Assembly (NCBI RefSeq): GCF_028372415.1
Contig: NC_092874.1
Location: 117,208,244-117,272,243, forward strand
Length of the DNA stretch: 64,000 bases
Direction: 5' to 3'
Source: Notamacropus eugenii
Lineage: Eukaryota > Chordata > Mammalia > Diprotodontia > Macropodidae
Part shown: positions 23,835-32,335 of the stretch, piece after piece
How positions within the stretch are numbered: the first letter of the stretch is position 1
Layout of the letters: each line of letters opens with the position of its first letter
Notes under the pieces: model-generated
What the model saw: only the letters and a program-made list of their open reading frames with translations
The model's database searches: none
What the model was told of the DNA's origin: nothing
Program-made: the position numbers and the translations under genes

Positions 23835-24030
23835 CAGTCTTCTTAATGCCTTGGTCCATGAATTCATTTTTTAATATTTTGATGACTTTTTCAATATAAT
23901 TGATTTCCTTTATAATCTAATGTATTTTATTTTTATGCATTTAAAGACATTATTATGAAAAGGAGTCTGGAGGCTTCACTAGACTGTCCAAGGGGATCCC
24001 TGACACAAAAAAGTTTAAGAATGCCTCTCT
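23835..24030. mobile_element. hAT-type non-autonomous DNA transposon, copy A
   Basis: The same family as 31131-31377. Left end CAGTCTTCTTAATGCCTTGGTCC; internal TCAATATAATTGATTTCCTTT, TATTTTATTTTTATGCATTTAAAGACATTAT; right end CCCTGACACAAAAAAGTTTAAGAATGCC. Ends are related to the CAGGGGTTCTTAACC terminal repeat of hAT elements. No clear 8-bp duplication is left. Confidence 0.65.
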
Positions 24031-24035
24031 TCAAC

Positions 24036-24497
24036 ACTTAACTATTGCTAACTGAGTTCTGTCTAGAATTCTTATACCACATCCAAGGCTCCCCATCATC
24101 TTTCCTCAGTCTACTTTATCTCTTACCACTCCCCTACACACATTCTTTTCTCTAGCCAAACTCGTTTTTATGCTCCACTCCCCTATGCAGCTTCTCTTGA
24201 GCTCATAATTATCCCTCCAGGCCTTTGCTTAGGCCATTCCCTCCACTTGATATTCCCTCCTTTGATCTCAGCCTGTCCATCTGTAAAGGGTTTGTTCAAC
24301 TGCAACCTCTTCCATGAAGTCTTCCTTCATCACTCCAGGTGGAAGAGATATTTCATTCTTCTAAACACCCTTAGCTTTTTGTGACCTTCATAGGGTACTT
24401 ATCATATACAGTCCCATAATGTTGCATCTCTCCTATTAATGCACAAGCTCCTGGAGCACATCCCTGTTCTCCTATCTTATTCTTCTTGAAAGGAAGT
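24036..24497 (+). mobile_element. L2 LINE fragment (sense), part 2
   Basis: CCTTTGCTTAGGCCATTCCCTCC, CCATGAAGTCTTCCTTCATCACTCC and AATGCACAAGCTCCTGGAGC follow L2 order downstream of part 1. Confidence 0.65.
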
Positions 24498-24712
24498 GAG
24501 ACATAACAAAAGAGGGCTGGATTTAGAGTCAAAATATCTGAGTTCAAATCTAGCACTACCACTTGCTATTCATTCATGTGACCTTGGACAAGTCACTTAC
24601 AGTCTCTGGGCCTCAGTTTCCTTATCTGTAAAATGAGGTGGTGTGGATTAGATGACCTTTAAGGTACCTTCCAGCTCAAAAATCTGTGCCCTTATGATTT
24701 TTTTAATCTTTC
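24498..24712 (+). mobile_element. MIR3 SINE (sense), full length
   Basis: GGCTGGATTTAGAGTCAAAATATCTGAGTTC, CATGTGACCTTGGACAAGTCAC, GGGCCTCAGTTTCCTTATCTG and GATTAGATGACCTTTAAGGTACC. It splits an L2 tail, which resumes at 24713. Confidence 0.85.
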
Positions 24713-24775
24713 AAAGCAAAGCATCTAGGCCAGGGTACTGCTTATTGTAAGCACTCAACAAGTTTGTTGAATGGA
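24713..24775 (+). mobile_element. L2 LINE 3' tip (sense), part 3
   Basis: CAGGGTACTGCTTATTGTAAGCACTCAACAAGTTTGTTGAATG is the L2 terminus, displaced by the MIR3 insertion. Confidence 0.65.
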
Positions 24776-25214
24776 CCATTGAAAATGAAAATTTCTTTTT
24801 CTTCTACATCCCCTTCTTATCCATCAAAGACAGGAAATTGCTGGACTGTGGCCTAATGCTAGTTCTCTGTCTCATCTCCATAAAACACACTCCTCTCCCT
24901 TGATTTCCTTTCCCACTCATCCAGAGCACCCTGAAATCCTCATTTGATCCTACCTCCCTCCTCCTGACAGGGCACATGCCTTCTAGGAGCAAGAGAATGT
25001 TACAAAGTTTGGCTCTCTAGACAGATGGTTCTTTCTTCAGAATGATTGCCATTGTGGAAATGCTCCATAGGGCCAGTGCTGGTGCAGGAGACAGCATTCA
25101 GACACTCCAAACAGGACCCCAAACTCCCCTCCTTCCTGGCTTCTGGTTCCAGTACTGGAACATCTTCTGGTTCCAGACCCAAGTCTAGCTTCAACAGAAT
25201 CCAGCCCAAGGTCA
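24776..25214. other. no recognisable gene or repeat
   Basis: Unique, moderately GC-rich. Short open frames at 25000-25309 on both strands without recognisable similarity. Confidence 0.4.
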
Positions 25215-25432
25215 CAGAGATTATAAAGGGGAGCCTAACATTGGAAAAACTTATTTCCTGTGTTCAAATCTGGCCTCAGACACTATGTGACATTAGGCAA
25301 ATCATGTAACTTTGTTTGCCTCAGTTTCTTCATTTGTAAAATGAGCTAGAAAAGAGAATGGCAAACCACTCCAATATCTTTGCCAAGAAAATCCCAGATG
25401 AGGTCATAAAGAGTTGGACACAGCTAAACAGC
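25215..25432 (+). mobile_element. MAR1-type SINE (sense) with RTE-like tail
   Basis: GTGTTCAAATCTGGCCTCAGACAC, CTCAGTTTCTTCATTTGTAAAATGAG, GAATGGCAAACCACTCCAATATCTTTGCCAAG and GGTCATAAAGAGTTGGACAC. The last blocks resemble the RTE/BovB 3' end, so the SINE was probably copied by an RTE LINE. Confidence 0.85.
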
Positions 25433-25464
25433 CAAATTTATTTTATATTAGATTTTGATTTTAA

Positions 25465-25556
25465 TTTAACATTCTTAACATTAATCCTACCTTTCTCTTG
25501 TTGGACAGTCAGAAGTTCTTTCCAACATTAAACTGAAATCAAGTTCCCTATAACCT
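25465..25556 (-). mobile_element. L3/CR1 fragment (antisense)
   Basis: TTGTTGGACAGTCAGAAGTTCTTTCC and TTAAACTGAAATCAAGTTCCCTATAACCTCC correspond to the antisense L3 block also seen at 37130-37200. Confidence 0.6.
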
Positions 25557-25760
25557 CCAGATCATAGATTTGGACTTGGAAGGGACCATAGTTGTTTAAT
25601 CCAGTCCCTGTATTTTACAGATGAGCAAACTGAGGACTAGTGTGGTGAAGTAACCTCCTCAAGGTGGAAAAAATAAAATGTGAACCTATGTAAGAGAGAA
25701 TTCTGAAGCCCTCTAGCATCAAATATTAGAATTGAATCTTAGAAACCATTTCTGTGTAGA
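25557..25760 (-). mobile_element. MIR3 SINE (antisense)
   Basis: CATAGATTTGGACTTGGAAGGGACC, CCAGTCCCTGTATTTTACAGATGAGC and AAACTGAGGAC. Confidence 0.75.
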
Positions 25761-26836
25761 ACTGTAGCAACATGTTTGGTGAATCAAGTAGAGGTGACAG
25801 CAGTCCTCTGCCTCCAAACCCATTATCCTTTCCAGCACACCATGGCTCCTGGGTCTTATTGTAGACCCCACTCCACTGCAAGTAAATGGCCTAAGTTAAA
25901 TCCCTCTTCCAGGTAAAAATGCTCAAACTATTTGAAGGGAATATATATATGTACTGTACTCAGTACACTCAGAATACTTCCCTCACTTCAACAACACCAC
26001 CTTGAGTCCTTCACCGCCTGCTGACTGTCCTCTGATCATCCTGTCAGAGCTGAATACTAGATTCTGGCCAAAAGCCCTAAGGGACCTCAGGCCCTCCAGA
26101 GTGACCCCAAATCTCATTGGTTGTCTCTGGACCAGCTTCTACCTTGCCATCCAGTCTCAGGCCGGAGCCATCCTCAGGGACTGGCCCGGATGCTCCCTTT
26201 CCCCAGCCCACTCTATTCATTAGCTGCCTCTGTTTTTCCAACAAGCCTCATTTGGTTATCACTCTTGGATTTCTAACCTCTCCCCTCCAGCATCTCTGGC
26301 TCCTCTCTTCTCACTAGTGTTTCCAGCACCTCCCAAATTAGTATCATCTGTGAATTTCATTACTAAGATGTTTACCCGTTTTCTCCTGGCTCATTAGCGG
26401 AGGTGGAAGTGTAAGAGGCGCTCACTCTATTACGGCCTCGAGATAGACACAGAGCCTGTAACGGCCTCGGACTTAATGGAAACCCTACCAGACACAGGGC
26501 TATAGCTCTTCTGCAGAGACAGTAATGGCCTCTAGCTCAATAAAAATGTAGGGGGCCTAAGTAGACTTTAAAGTAGACAATTCTGGTGTATTTCCCAAAG
26601 GTGAGCTAGAGATAACTCAGATATAACCCCATACTGAGGAAGTGTAGCTAGGGCAGCTTCCCGTCCTATCAAGGCACAGCTGGACTTGTGTCCTTGGGGA
26701 GAACCTATGGAGGACCCTGGAAAGTAGCCTCATGTTTATATAAATGGACTCAAATGACAATTCTTCCTGCCATGGTAAGAAGTCGTATCTCTTCTGGAGG
26801 CCTCACTATGAAAAGGTCTTCTGCTTCTTCCCTGGG
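25761..26836. other. mostly unique sequence, possible L3 trace
   Basis: ATTAGTATCATCTGTGAATTTC (26338-26359) resembles an antisense L3 block. A GC-richer patch at 26395-26560 carries three copies of a GGCCTC-centred motif. No gene is recognisable. Confidence 0.4.
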
Positions 26837-26890
26837 CTTTTATTAAGTACCTAGTGTGTACTAGGTACCATGCTAAGCAGTGGTTCAATT
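26837..26890 (-). mobile_element. L2 3' tip (antisense)
   Basis: TTTTATTAAGTACCTAGTGTGTACTAGGTACCATGCTAAGC is the reverse complement of the L2 terminus. Confidence 0.65.
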
Positions 26891-26914
26891 GGAGGGACGT
26901 ATGTAAAGTGCTAC

Positions 26915-27072
26915 AGACTCAAAACTGAGTTCTAAACCCTGACTGTGGCATTCATGGACCATGTCACCATAGGTAAAGTCGCTAAATGGCTCTTAACTTC
27001 AGTTTTCTCATCTGTAAAATGAGGGTGAGGTTAATAATGAATAACATCGTTTACTTCCCAGGGTTGTTAGAC
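26915..27072 (+). mobile_element. MIR SINE (sense)
   Basis: CTTAACTTCAGTTTTCTCATCTGTAAAATGAGGGTG and CAGGGTTGTTAGAC give the MIR core and 3' part; the 5' part is diverged. Confidence 0.7.
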
Positions 27073-27498
27073 AGGTGAATCAATCCACAAGAATTTAAAG
27101 CATCACCTACCTATGTGCCAAACATTGTGCCAGGAGCTACAGAAGGAGAGGTAAGAACGAACCCTGTCTGTGAAGGGCTTCCATTCTGTTTGGGAGATAT
27201 ATATGTATGTATATACATACATACATATGTATGCATATATATATGTATGTATGTATGCCCAAAATGCATATGAATTAAATACAAGGCAATGGGGACTGGA
27301 GGGACAGCTAACAGCAGCAGGAGGGAATCAGGAAGGCCTTATATGGAAGGTGGTGTTTAAGCTGTGCTTTGAGGAAAACTAGAATTCCAAGAGATGGAGG
27401 TGTGCTCCAGGCATGGAGCACAGCCAGTGCAAAGGCATGGAGACTGGAGATAAGATTGTTATGGATGAGATCAGTTTAGTTGGACCACAGAGTGCATA
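27073..27498 (-). mobile_element. L2 LINE (antisense), part 1
   Basis: ACCTACCTATGTGCCAAACATTG through GGAATCAGGAAGGCCTTATATGG, TCCAGGCATGGAGCACAGCC and AGTGCAAAGGCATGGAGACTGG is antisense L2 3' region. A TATG microsatellite sits at 27196-27258. It continues after a small insertion at 27561. Confidence 0.75.
27196..27258. repeat. TA/TGTA/CATA microsatellite
   Basis: Alternating ATAT, GTAT and ACAT units with self-complementary halves. Confidence 0.95.
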
Positions 27499-27560
27499 GA
27501 GTTGTTGTTATTGTTTGTCCTTCATTCTCAAAGAGGACCAATGACATCACAAGGGTGATG
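27499..27560 (-). mobile_element. short RTE-related repeat fragment nested in L2
   Basis: TTGTTGTTATTGTTTGTCC, TTCATTCTCAAAGAGGACC and AATGACATCACAAGGGTGATGTC. I recall this as a recurrent marsupial repeat end, probably RTE-related. It interrupts the antisense L2 cleanly. Orientation is a guess from the (TTG)n side. Confidence 0.5.
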
Positions 27561-27655
27561 TCTGTATAAAAGACTGGAAAAATACATTCAAGGCAAGTTA
27601 TGAAGAGCTTTAAATGTCAAGTGGGGGAGTTTGTATTTGATCCTAGAGGGTGTGA
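27561..27655 (-). mobile_element. L2 LINE (antisense), part 2
   Basis: AAAGACTGGAAAAATACATTC, GTTATGAAGAGCTTTAAATGTCAAG and TTTGTATTTGATCCTAGAGGG continue the antisense L2. Confidence 0.7.
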
Positions 27656-27962
27656 GATAACCCACATAATGCCGGTGTTGTTGTCCAATGCTATATAAAC
27701 GTCAGCCACGATGGTCATTGTGGTTTTTATTACAGGTGCCCTGGTTAAAGCATGGGATGGCTGAGGATAAATAGATTTTACTTGTCTGATGAACCTGGCA
27801 ACGTGAGGTCAGCAGGGGCTTTTTGCCTTTTCGTTAATAATTCACCTACAATCAACTGCCTTGAGCAAGTTGTTCAGCATCTCTGAACCTCATTTTCCTA
27901 ATCTGTAAAATGAGTGTGATACATACGGTAACTACCTCACAGGTTTGCTACGGGGGAAACTA
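27656..27962 (+). mobile_element. MIR SINE pieces (sense)
   Basis: AATGCTATATAAACGTCAGCC near 27689 resembles a MIR 3' end. A second piece, TTGAGCAAGTTGTTCAGC through CTGTAAAATGAGTGTGATAC and CACAGGTTTGC, lies at 27860-27955. Confidence 0.55.
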
Positions 27963-28022
27963 CAAGAGCACAGACCTTGGAGTTTGAATCCTGCCTCCAA
28001 CACTGTGTGAACTTGGGCAAGA
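27963..28022 (+). mobile_element. MIR SINE (sense), 5' part
   Basis: AAGAGCACAGACCTTGGAGTTTGAATCCTGCC and GTGTGAACTTGGGCAAG. It resumes at 28205 after a MIR3 insertion. Confidence 0.75.
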
Positions 28023-28204
28023 CTTAGATCAGGAAGGGACCTTAGAATTCATGTAGCCCAACCTTCTCATTTTTCAATGAGGAAATTGAAATCCAGAGAA
28101 GTTGTGACTCATCTGAGGTCATATAGGTGACTTCTAGCAAGTGGCAGACCAGGCTTTAAACCCAACGTCTCTAACTACAACCCTAGCACTCTTTCTACTG
28201 TACC
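28023..28204 (-). mobile_element. MIR3 SINE (antisense), nested in MIR
   Basis: ATCAGGAAGGGACCTTAGAATTC, CCCAACCTTCTCATTTTTCAATGAGG, GTCATATAGGTGAC and GCACTCTTTCTACTGTACC, near full length. Confidence 0.8.
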
Positions 28205-28355
28205 ATAATGAGTGCTCTAAGCTTTAATTTCCTCGTTTGGAAAGTGAAGATTATAATACCTGTAGTACCTAATTTCACAGACTTATTGTAAGTTTGAAAT
28301 AAGAGAGTGCATATAAAATCCTTTGCCAATTTTAAGGAAAATTCAGCTACTATTG
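28205..28355 (+). mobile_element. MIR SINE (sense), 3' part
   Basis: TTTAATTTCCTCGTTTGGAAAG, AATACCTGTAGTACCTAATTTC and CTTTGCCAATTTTAAGG complete the MIR begun at 27963. Its tail runs into the AGT array. Confidence 0.7.
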
Positions 28356-28397
<42 letters not shown>

Positions 28398-28446
28398 CTA
28401 GTACTAGTAGTACTAGTGCTAGTAGTAGTACTAGTAGCAGTAGTAA
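28356..28446. repeat. (AGT)n trinucleotide microsatellite
   Basis: About 30 AGT-type units with ACT interruptions, directly at the 3' end of the MIR. MIR-type SINEs end in short trinucleotide-like tails, so the array probably expanded from the tail. Confidence 0.95.
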
Positions 28447-28828
28447 CACTAACAAATGTTAAAGGTTAGTTGGTTGGTTGGTTTATTTCACAGACATACA
28501 AAAATGAGCTCAGTACAATAGCTTTGTAGACCTTCGATTTGGTAGACAGTCTAATACCTCTTCTCTCCCACACTTTTCTTCGAAGTCTGAACTAATTCTG
28601 GCAATGCATGCATCGACATCATCATCTTTGTGTACATCCCTGGAATATATACTATCAAGGTAAGTGAATGAACTTATTATCCACCAGCATTCAGAATTTC
28701 TCCATTTGTTGTAACTTACTGTTCCATGTATAGATGGTATGGTGCTGACTGGTAGAGAACATGTGCTTTCTTGGTGTTAAATATTAGGCCAAAATTAGGA
28801 AAAGCAGCAGAGAATCAATCCATTAACG
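28447..28828 (-). pseudogene. non-LTR reverse transcriptase fragment (RTE-like, antisense)
   Basis: Minus-strand translation of about 28690-28815 gives FPNFGLIFNTKKAHVL and then SAP, followed by decayed sequence with stops. The FGL(T/I)(I/F)NTKK pattern occurs downstream of the catalytic box in RTE-like non-LTR reverse transcriptases as I recall them. CTCTTCTCTCCCACACTTTTC on the plus strand is a further recurrent block of the same repeat. No intact frame remains. Clade assignment is tentative. Confidence 0.55.
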
Positions 28829-28972
28829 GAAAAAAAAAAATATACATATATATATATATACACACACATATATATTTGTATCTGTCTCTTTCCATGAAGA
28901 GAGATTGTGATAGATTACATATAGATTGATAGATAGGTAGGTAGATGGATGGATAGACAGACAGACAGCATA
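28829..28972. repeat. A-run, TA/CA and GATA/GACA simple repeats
   Basis: A(10), TATATACACACACATATATA and later GATAGATAGGTAGGTAGATGGATGG with GACA units; partly separated by about 60 bp of other sequence. Confidence 0.85.
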
Positions 28973-29037
28973 TTGCAAAAATCTTAGAATGGTCTGCACT
29001 AAAAATTTTGGAATACACTGTATATGATATCCTCAAG

Positions 29038-29180
29038 TCAAATCAACTACATTTATTAAGAATTTACTGTGTTCCAGGCATTGTGTTAAATCCTGAGGAT
29101 TAAAAAGAAAGATGAAAACAGTCTCATCCCCCACCCAACCCCCCCAAGGATCTCACGATCTAATAGGGGATATTGTTAAT
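29038..29180 (-). mobile_element. L2 3' end (antisense)
   Basis: TTTATTAAGAATTTACTGTGTTCCAGGCATTGTG followed by AAGGATCTCACGATCTAATAGGGG. Confidence 0.75.
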
Positions 29181-29524
29181 ACTGGAGCAGACCTAGTGGT
29201 TGTCAGTGGACACTGCCAACAAAATGGGCACCTACAAGCTGGTCATTATCTCTAGGCACCAGGGCAACCAAGTTTCTTGTTCTGGTCTAGATTTAGAACT
29301 AGACCAGGAAATGTTATTTAGGAAAGACTGGACCGGGATTGTTCCTTCAGTGTTTGACCTTGGATGTCACCTACCCATGAAATCATCATAGAACATGGCA
29401 TTCTGTCTCCCAGAGAGCCTGAGGCAGCCCTTACCTCTCAGCATTAATGAGGTCCTGATTCTTTTCCCCTCAGTAGATTGTAAATTCATCAAGATCAAGG
29501 CCTGTGTCATTTTTATTGTATCTA
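29181..29524. other. mostly unique, possible L2 tail at right
   Basis: TAGATTGTAAATTCATCAAGATCAAGGCCTG (29474-29504) resembles a sense L2 tail. Nothing else is recognised. Confidence 0.4.
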
Positions 29525-29650
29525 TTATAGAATCAAAGTATCTCAGAGTTGGAAGGGACCTTAGAGGCCATCTTGTATGTCCTACCACAAACCATCCATC
29601 CAGCCTCCTCCTAAGAACCATCTATCATGTCCTGAGGCAACAGCTCATTC
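29525..29650 (-). mobile_element. L3/CR1 (antisense), part 1
   Basis: TATAGAATCAAAGTATCTCAGAGTTGGAAGGGACC and GAGGCAACAGCTCATTCTACC are antisense L3 3' end blocks. Confidence 0.7.
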
Positions 29651-29788
29651 TACCTTTACTTCAGAGAATCAGAGCTGTCGAGCTGGAAGAGTCCATCTAG
29701 CTCAGTCCTACCATTTCATAGATGAGGAAACTGAGGTTCTGAAAAGTGAAGTGATTTGCTGAAACTCATACAGGGCATGAGCGACATA
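29651..29788 (-). mobile_element. MIR3 SINE (antisense), nested in L3
   Basis: CAGAGCTGTCGAGCTGGAAGAG, CATTTCATAGATGAGGAAACTGAGG and AAGTGATTTGCTGAAACTC. The L3 resumes at GGACAGCTCCAG. Confidence 0.8.
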
Positions 29789-30085
29789 CAGGACAGCTCC
29801 AGTCTTTGGGAAATGTTTCTTCACATTAAGTTGAAATCTGCCCCCCTGAAAACGTTCTCTCATTGTTCTCAGTTCTGCTCTTTGGGGCCAAGTGGAACAA
29901 GACTCTTCTGTCTTCCACACCACAGCCCTTCAAACATTTGGAGATGGCTCTCGTTCCCCAGTGCCCCTTTGCTTCTTTAGCATCGCTGAACAGCTCCAAG
30001 TCCTTCAGCTGCTCTCCCTATGGCATGAGGTCAAGGTCCTTCATCATTCTGAAGGTCCTTCCCTGGATACTGTCCCCTAATAAAT
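29789..30085 (-). mobile_element. L3/CR1 (antisense), part 2
   Basis: CAGTTCTGCTCTTTGGGGCCAAG, TGGAACAAGACTCTTCTG, CACAGCCCTTCAAACATTTGGAG and CTCCAAGTCCTTCAGCTGC are in antisense L3/CR1 order. Confidence 0.75.
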
Positions 30086-30130
30086 ATCCTTCCTAAAAGT
30101 CTCCCTGGCCTCCCAGCACAAAGCCTTGAA
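30086..30130 (+). mobile_element. L2 tail piece (sense), left of MITE
   Basis: GGCCTCCCAGCACAAAGCCTTG resembles the L2 CCCAGCACCTAGCACAGTG block; TAATAGATATTTATTTAATTGG at 30268-30289 resembles the L2 tip. The MITE lies between them. Confidence 0.5.
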
Positions 30131-30255
30131 TACCCAAGGTGTCCCAAAAGTCAAAGTGTGGTTTTAAACTTCGTTTTGGAAAATAAAGTATATATGCTTT
30201 ACAAAAGTACATAAGCTTGACTTAAAATAGCGCCAAGACTTTTGAGACACCATGT
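30131..30255. mobile_element. mariner-like MITE
   Basis: GGTGTCCCAAAAGTC (30138-30152) and GACTTTTGAGACACC (30237-30251) are inverted with one mismatch in 15. The similarity continues inward (GGTTTTAAA against the reverse complement of TTAAAATAG). TA dinucleotides flank the ends at 30131-30132 and 30254-30255. No transposase is encoded. Confidence 0.75.
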
Positions 30256-30344
30256 ATTTCAATGCCTAATAGATATTTATTTAATTGGATTAGATTGGTT
30301 TTTTAATGTAGCTCTTAATCCTCTTACCTAAAGGAGAGAGTATT

Positions 30345-30590
30345 GTGGGAATATGAAGACCCTCTCTGAATTCAAATCTGGTCTCAGGTACTTACTAGCT
30401 GTGTGACTCAAGCAAAGTTACTTAACCTCTACCTGCCTCAATTTCCTCATCTGTAAAGTGAGGTTAATAACAGCACTTATCCTCCAAAGTTATTGTGAAG
30501 ATCCAATGAGATATTTGTAAAAACTCTTTGCAAATCTTAAACGTGCTAATAAATGCTAGTAATTACTGTGATGGTGATTATTACTGCTAC
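30345..30590 (+). mobile_element. MIR/THER1 SINE (sense), full length
   Basis: CTCTGAATTCAAATCTGGTCTC, CTTACTAGCTGTGTGACTCAAG, CTCAATTTCCTCATCTGTAAAGTGAGG, GTTATTGTGAAGATCCAATGAG and TTGCAAATCTTAAACGTGC. Confidence 0.85.
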
Positions 30591-30770
30591 ATAAAATTCA
30601 AAGCTCTTATGCCAATATTCAAGACTCTCCCCAATCAAAATCCAACCGAAATTTCCAGTTTTATTTCATGTTAATCCCTTTCATAGATTTTTCCCATTTT
30701 ACTTTGCCCCCTTTGTTAAGCTCTCTCTCTCATCCTTGTTCCTACAACAGGCTCCCACTCATCTCTAACT
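30591..30770 (+). mobile_element. L2 fragment (sense)
   Basis: ATAAAATTCAAAGCTCTTATGCC and AATATTCAAGACTCTCCCCAATC resemble the L2 GGCATTCAAAGCCCTTCA region. It faces an antisense L2 that begins at 30771. Confidence 0.55.
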
Positions 30771-31122
30771 GTTGGAAGATAGGGCAGGAGGGAACAGAGG
30801 AGTGATTGTAACTTGGAATCACTTGGAGATGGAAGAGCTAGGAGGCTATTACAGTGATCCAAGGGAGAAGTAATGAAAGCCTGAACTAGAGTGGTGGCCT
30901 TGTGAGTGAAGGAAGAGATAGTCATGAAAAATATGGCAGGAGACTAGACAAAACTGTCCAGTTGATTCTCTTTGGGAAGTAAAGAAGAGAATGATTTGAG
31001 AGAGTTATTCCTGGATGACTGGGAGGGTGATCCTCCTATCTATAGAAATATGATACTTGGGAGGAAAGGCAGGTTTGTGGGGAAAGATAGAGAATCCAGT
31101 TTGAGATGTGCTGGGTTAAAGG
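30771..31122 (-). mobile_element. L2 LINE (antisense), part 1
   Basis: GGAGGCTATTACAGTGATCC, GCCTGAACTAGAGTGGTGGCC and CCAGTTTGAGATGTGCTGG are antisense L2 coding-region blocks. Confidence 0.7.
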
Positions 31123-31130
31123 CTCTAGCG

Positions 31131-31377
31131 CAGGAGTGATTAACCTAAGATTCATCAACTTGTTTTTAAATGTTGAGACAACTATTTTAATGTAATATGG
31201 ACATGTAATAAGTATTTATAAGTATTAATATACTCTGGATTTATAACAGATTCTCAGGTCTCTGTAGTATTACGTATTTTATTTTATGTATCTATAAATA
31301 TTATTCTGAGAAGAGGTCCATATGATTCAACAGATTTCCAAAAGGGTCCGTGACACTAAAAAGATTAAGAACCCTTG
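31131..31377. mobile_element. hAT-type non-autonomous DNA transposon, copy B
   Basis: Left end CAGGAGTGATTAACCTAAG and right end AAAGATTAAGAACCCTTG are imperfect inverted repeats of the CAGGGGTTCTTAACC type. Internal TTTTATTTTATGTATCTATAAATATTATTCTGAGAAG matches copy A. Flanks CTCTAGCG (31123-31130) and GTCTAGTG (31378-31385) agree at 6 of 8 positions, as expected of an old 8-bp hAT target duplication. It sits inside an antisense L2. Confidence 0.75.
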
Positions 31378-31385
31378 GTCTAGTG

Positions 31386-31560
31386 AGACATCCAATAGCC
31401 AGTTGAAACTGTGGACTTGGAGCTCAAGTAAGAGATTGACGCAGGTGATAGGAAGGGAAAGGAGTGCCTAATACTGGGGAAGGGGAAATATTCTTTCTCA
31501 AATGTCTGTTAAGATGTGATCCCATTGGGCATGCCAGGAGTTACCAGTGGGATGCATGTG
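31386..31560 (-). mobile_element. L2 LINE (antisense), part 2
   Basis: AGACATCCAATAGCCAGTTG and CTTGGAGCTCAAGTAAGAGATTG continue the L2 interrupted by the hAT element. Confidence 0.65.
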
Positions 31561-31564
31561 AAAT

Positions 31565-31665
31565 ACATCTGAGTGACAACATGGTGTATTGGAAAGAAGT
31601 CTGGGTTTAACTTTATGGCATATGGGTACTAATCTTGCCTCTACCACTTGTTACATGTGTGCACA
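31565..31665 (+). mobile_element. MIR SINE 5' half (sense)
   Basis: AACATGGTGTATTGGAAAGAAGTCTGGG and TAATCTTGCCTCTACCACTTG. Confidence 0.6.
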
Positions 31666-31985
31666 CGTTACAGTTATCTTCCACATTGCAACTTTCTCCA
31701 TCACAGTTTTGATATATTGTGGGTTGACAAAGAAATTAAATGGGAATCTTGGAGGAGTTTTGCAAAAGCTGCAGATGATACACAAAGTCCAGAAGACAGA
31801 AAAAGTTTAGAAACTCAGAAATGCATAAAATATATATATGGTATTATATAGTATCAACCTATTTTATCTTTTAATATCATAATAATTCAGACTTTTTCTC
31901 TAGTACAGAGGGAAGGTCAACAAATTGTACATAGATTTTCTGGATCATGGGGTCCTGCATCCCTAACTTCTGCGATGTGGAAAGG
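31666..31985. other. no recognisable gene or repeat
   Basis: AT-rich unique sequence; a 73-codon frame at 31589-31810 starts in SINE sequence. Confidence 0.4.
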
Positions 31986-32335
31986 ATAACTGTACTCCCC
32001 TTTTAGTCAAACTGGCCTTTTTGCCATTTCTCGTACACACCATTCCATTACCAGCATCCATGCCTTTGCGCAAACTCTTTCTTCTGCCTGGAATTTACTG
32101 CCTCCTCACTCTCCTTAGATTCCTTAGTTTCATTCAAAGTCCAGCTTTTGGATCATCCAACTCTACCCTCCAAGCTCCCACCTGCTACTGCCTCTTGTAT
32201 TTTCTGTTTCATTCACTTATGCATGCAAATACTATCTCCCATGACACATGTAAACTCCTTGAAGGGAGAGATAATTTTCTTTGTCTTGGTTCCTAAAACA
32301 TAGTAGAAACTTGATAAATGCTTGTTGATTGATAA
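31986..32335 (+). mobile_element. L2 LINE 3' region (sense)
   Basis: CTTCTGCCTGGAATTTACTGCC, AAGTCCAGCTTTTGGATCATCC, CATGTAAACTCCTTGAAGGGAG and TAGTAGAAACTTGATAAATGCTTG are the late L2 blocks in order. Confidence 0.75.
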
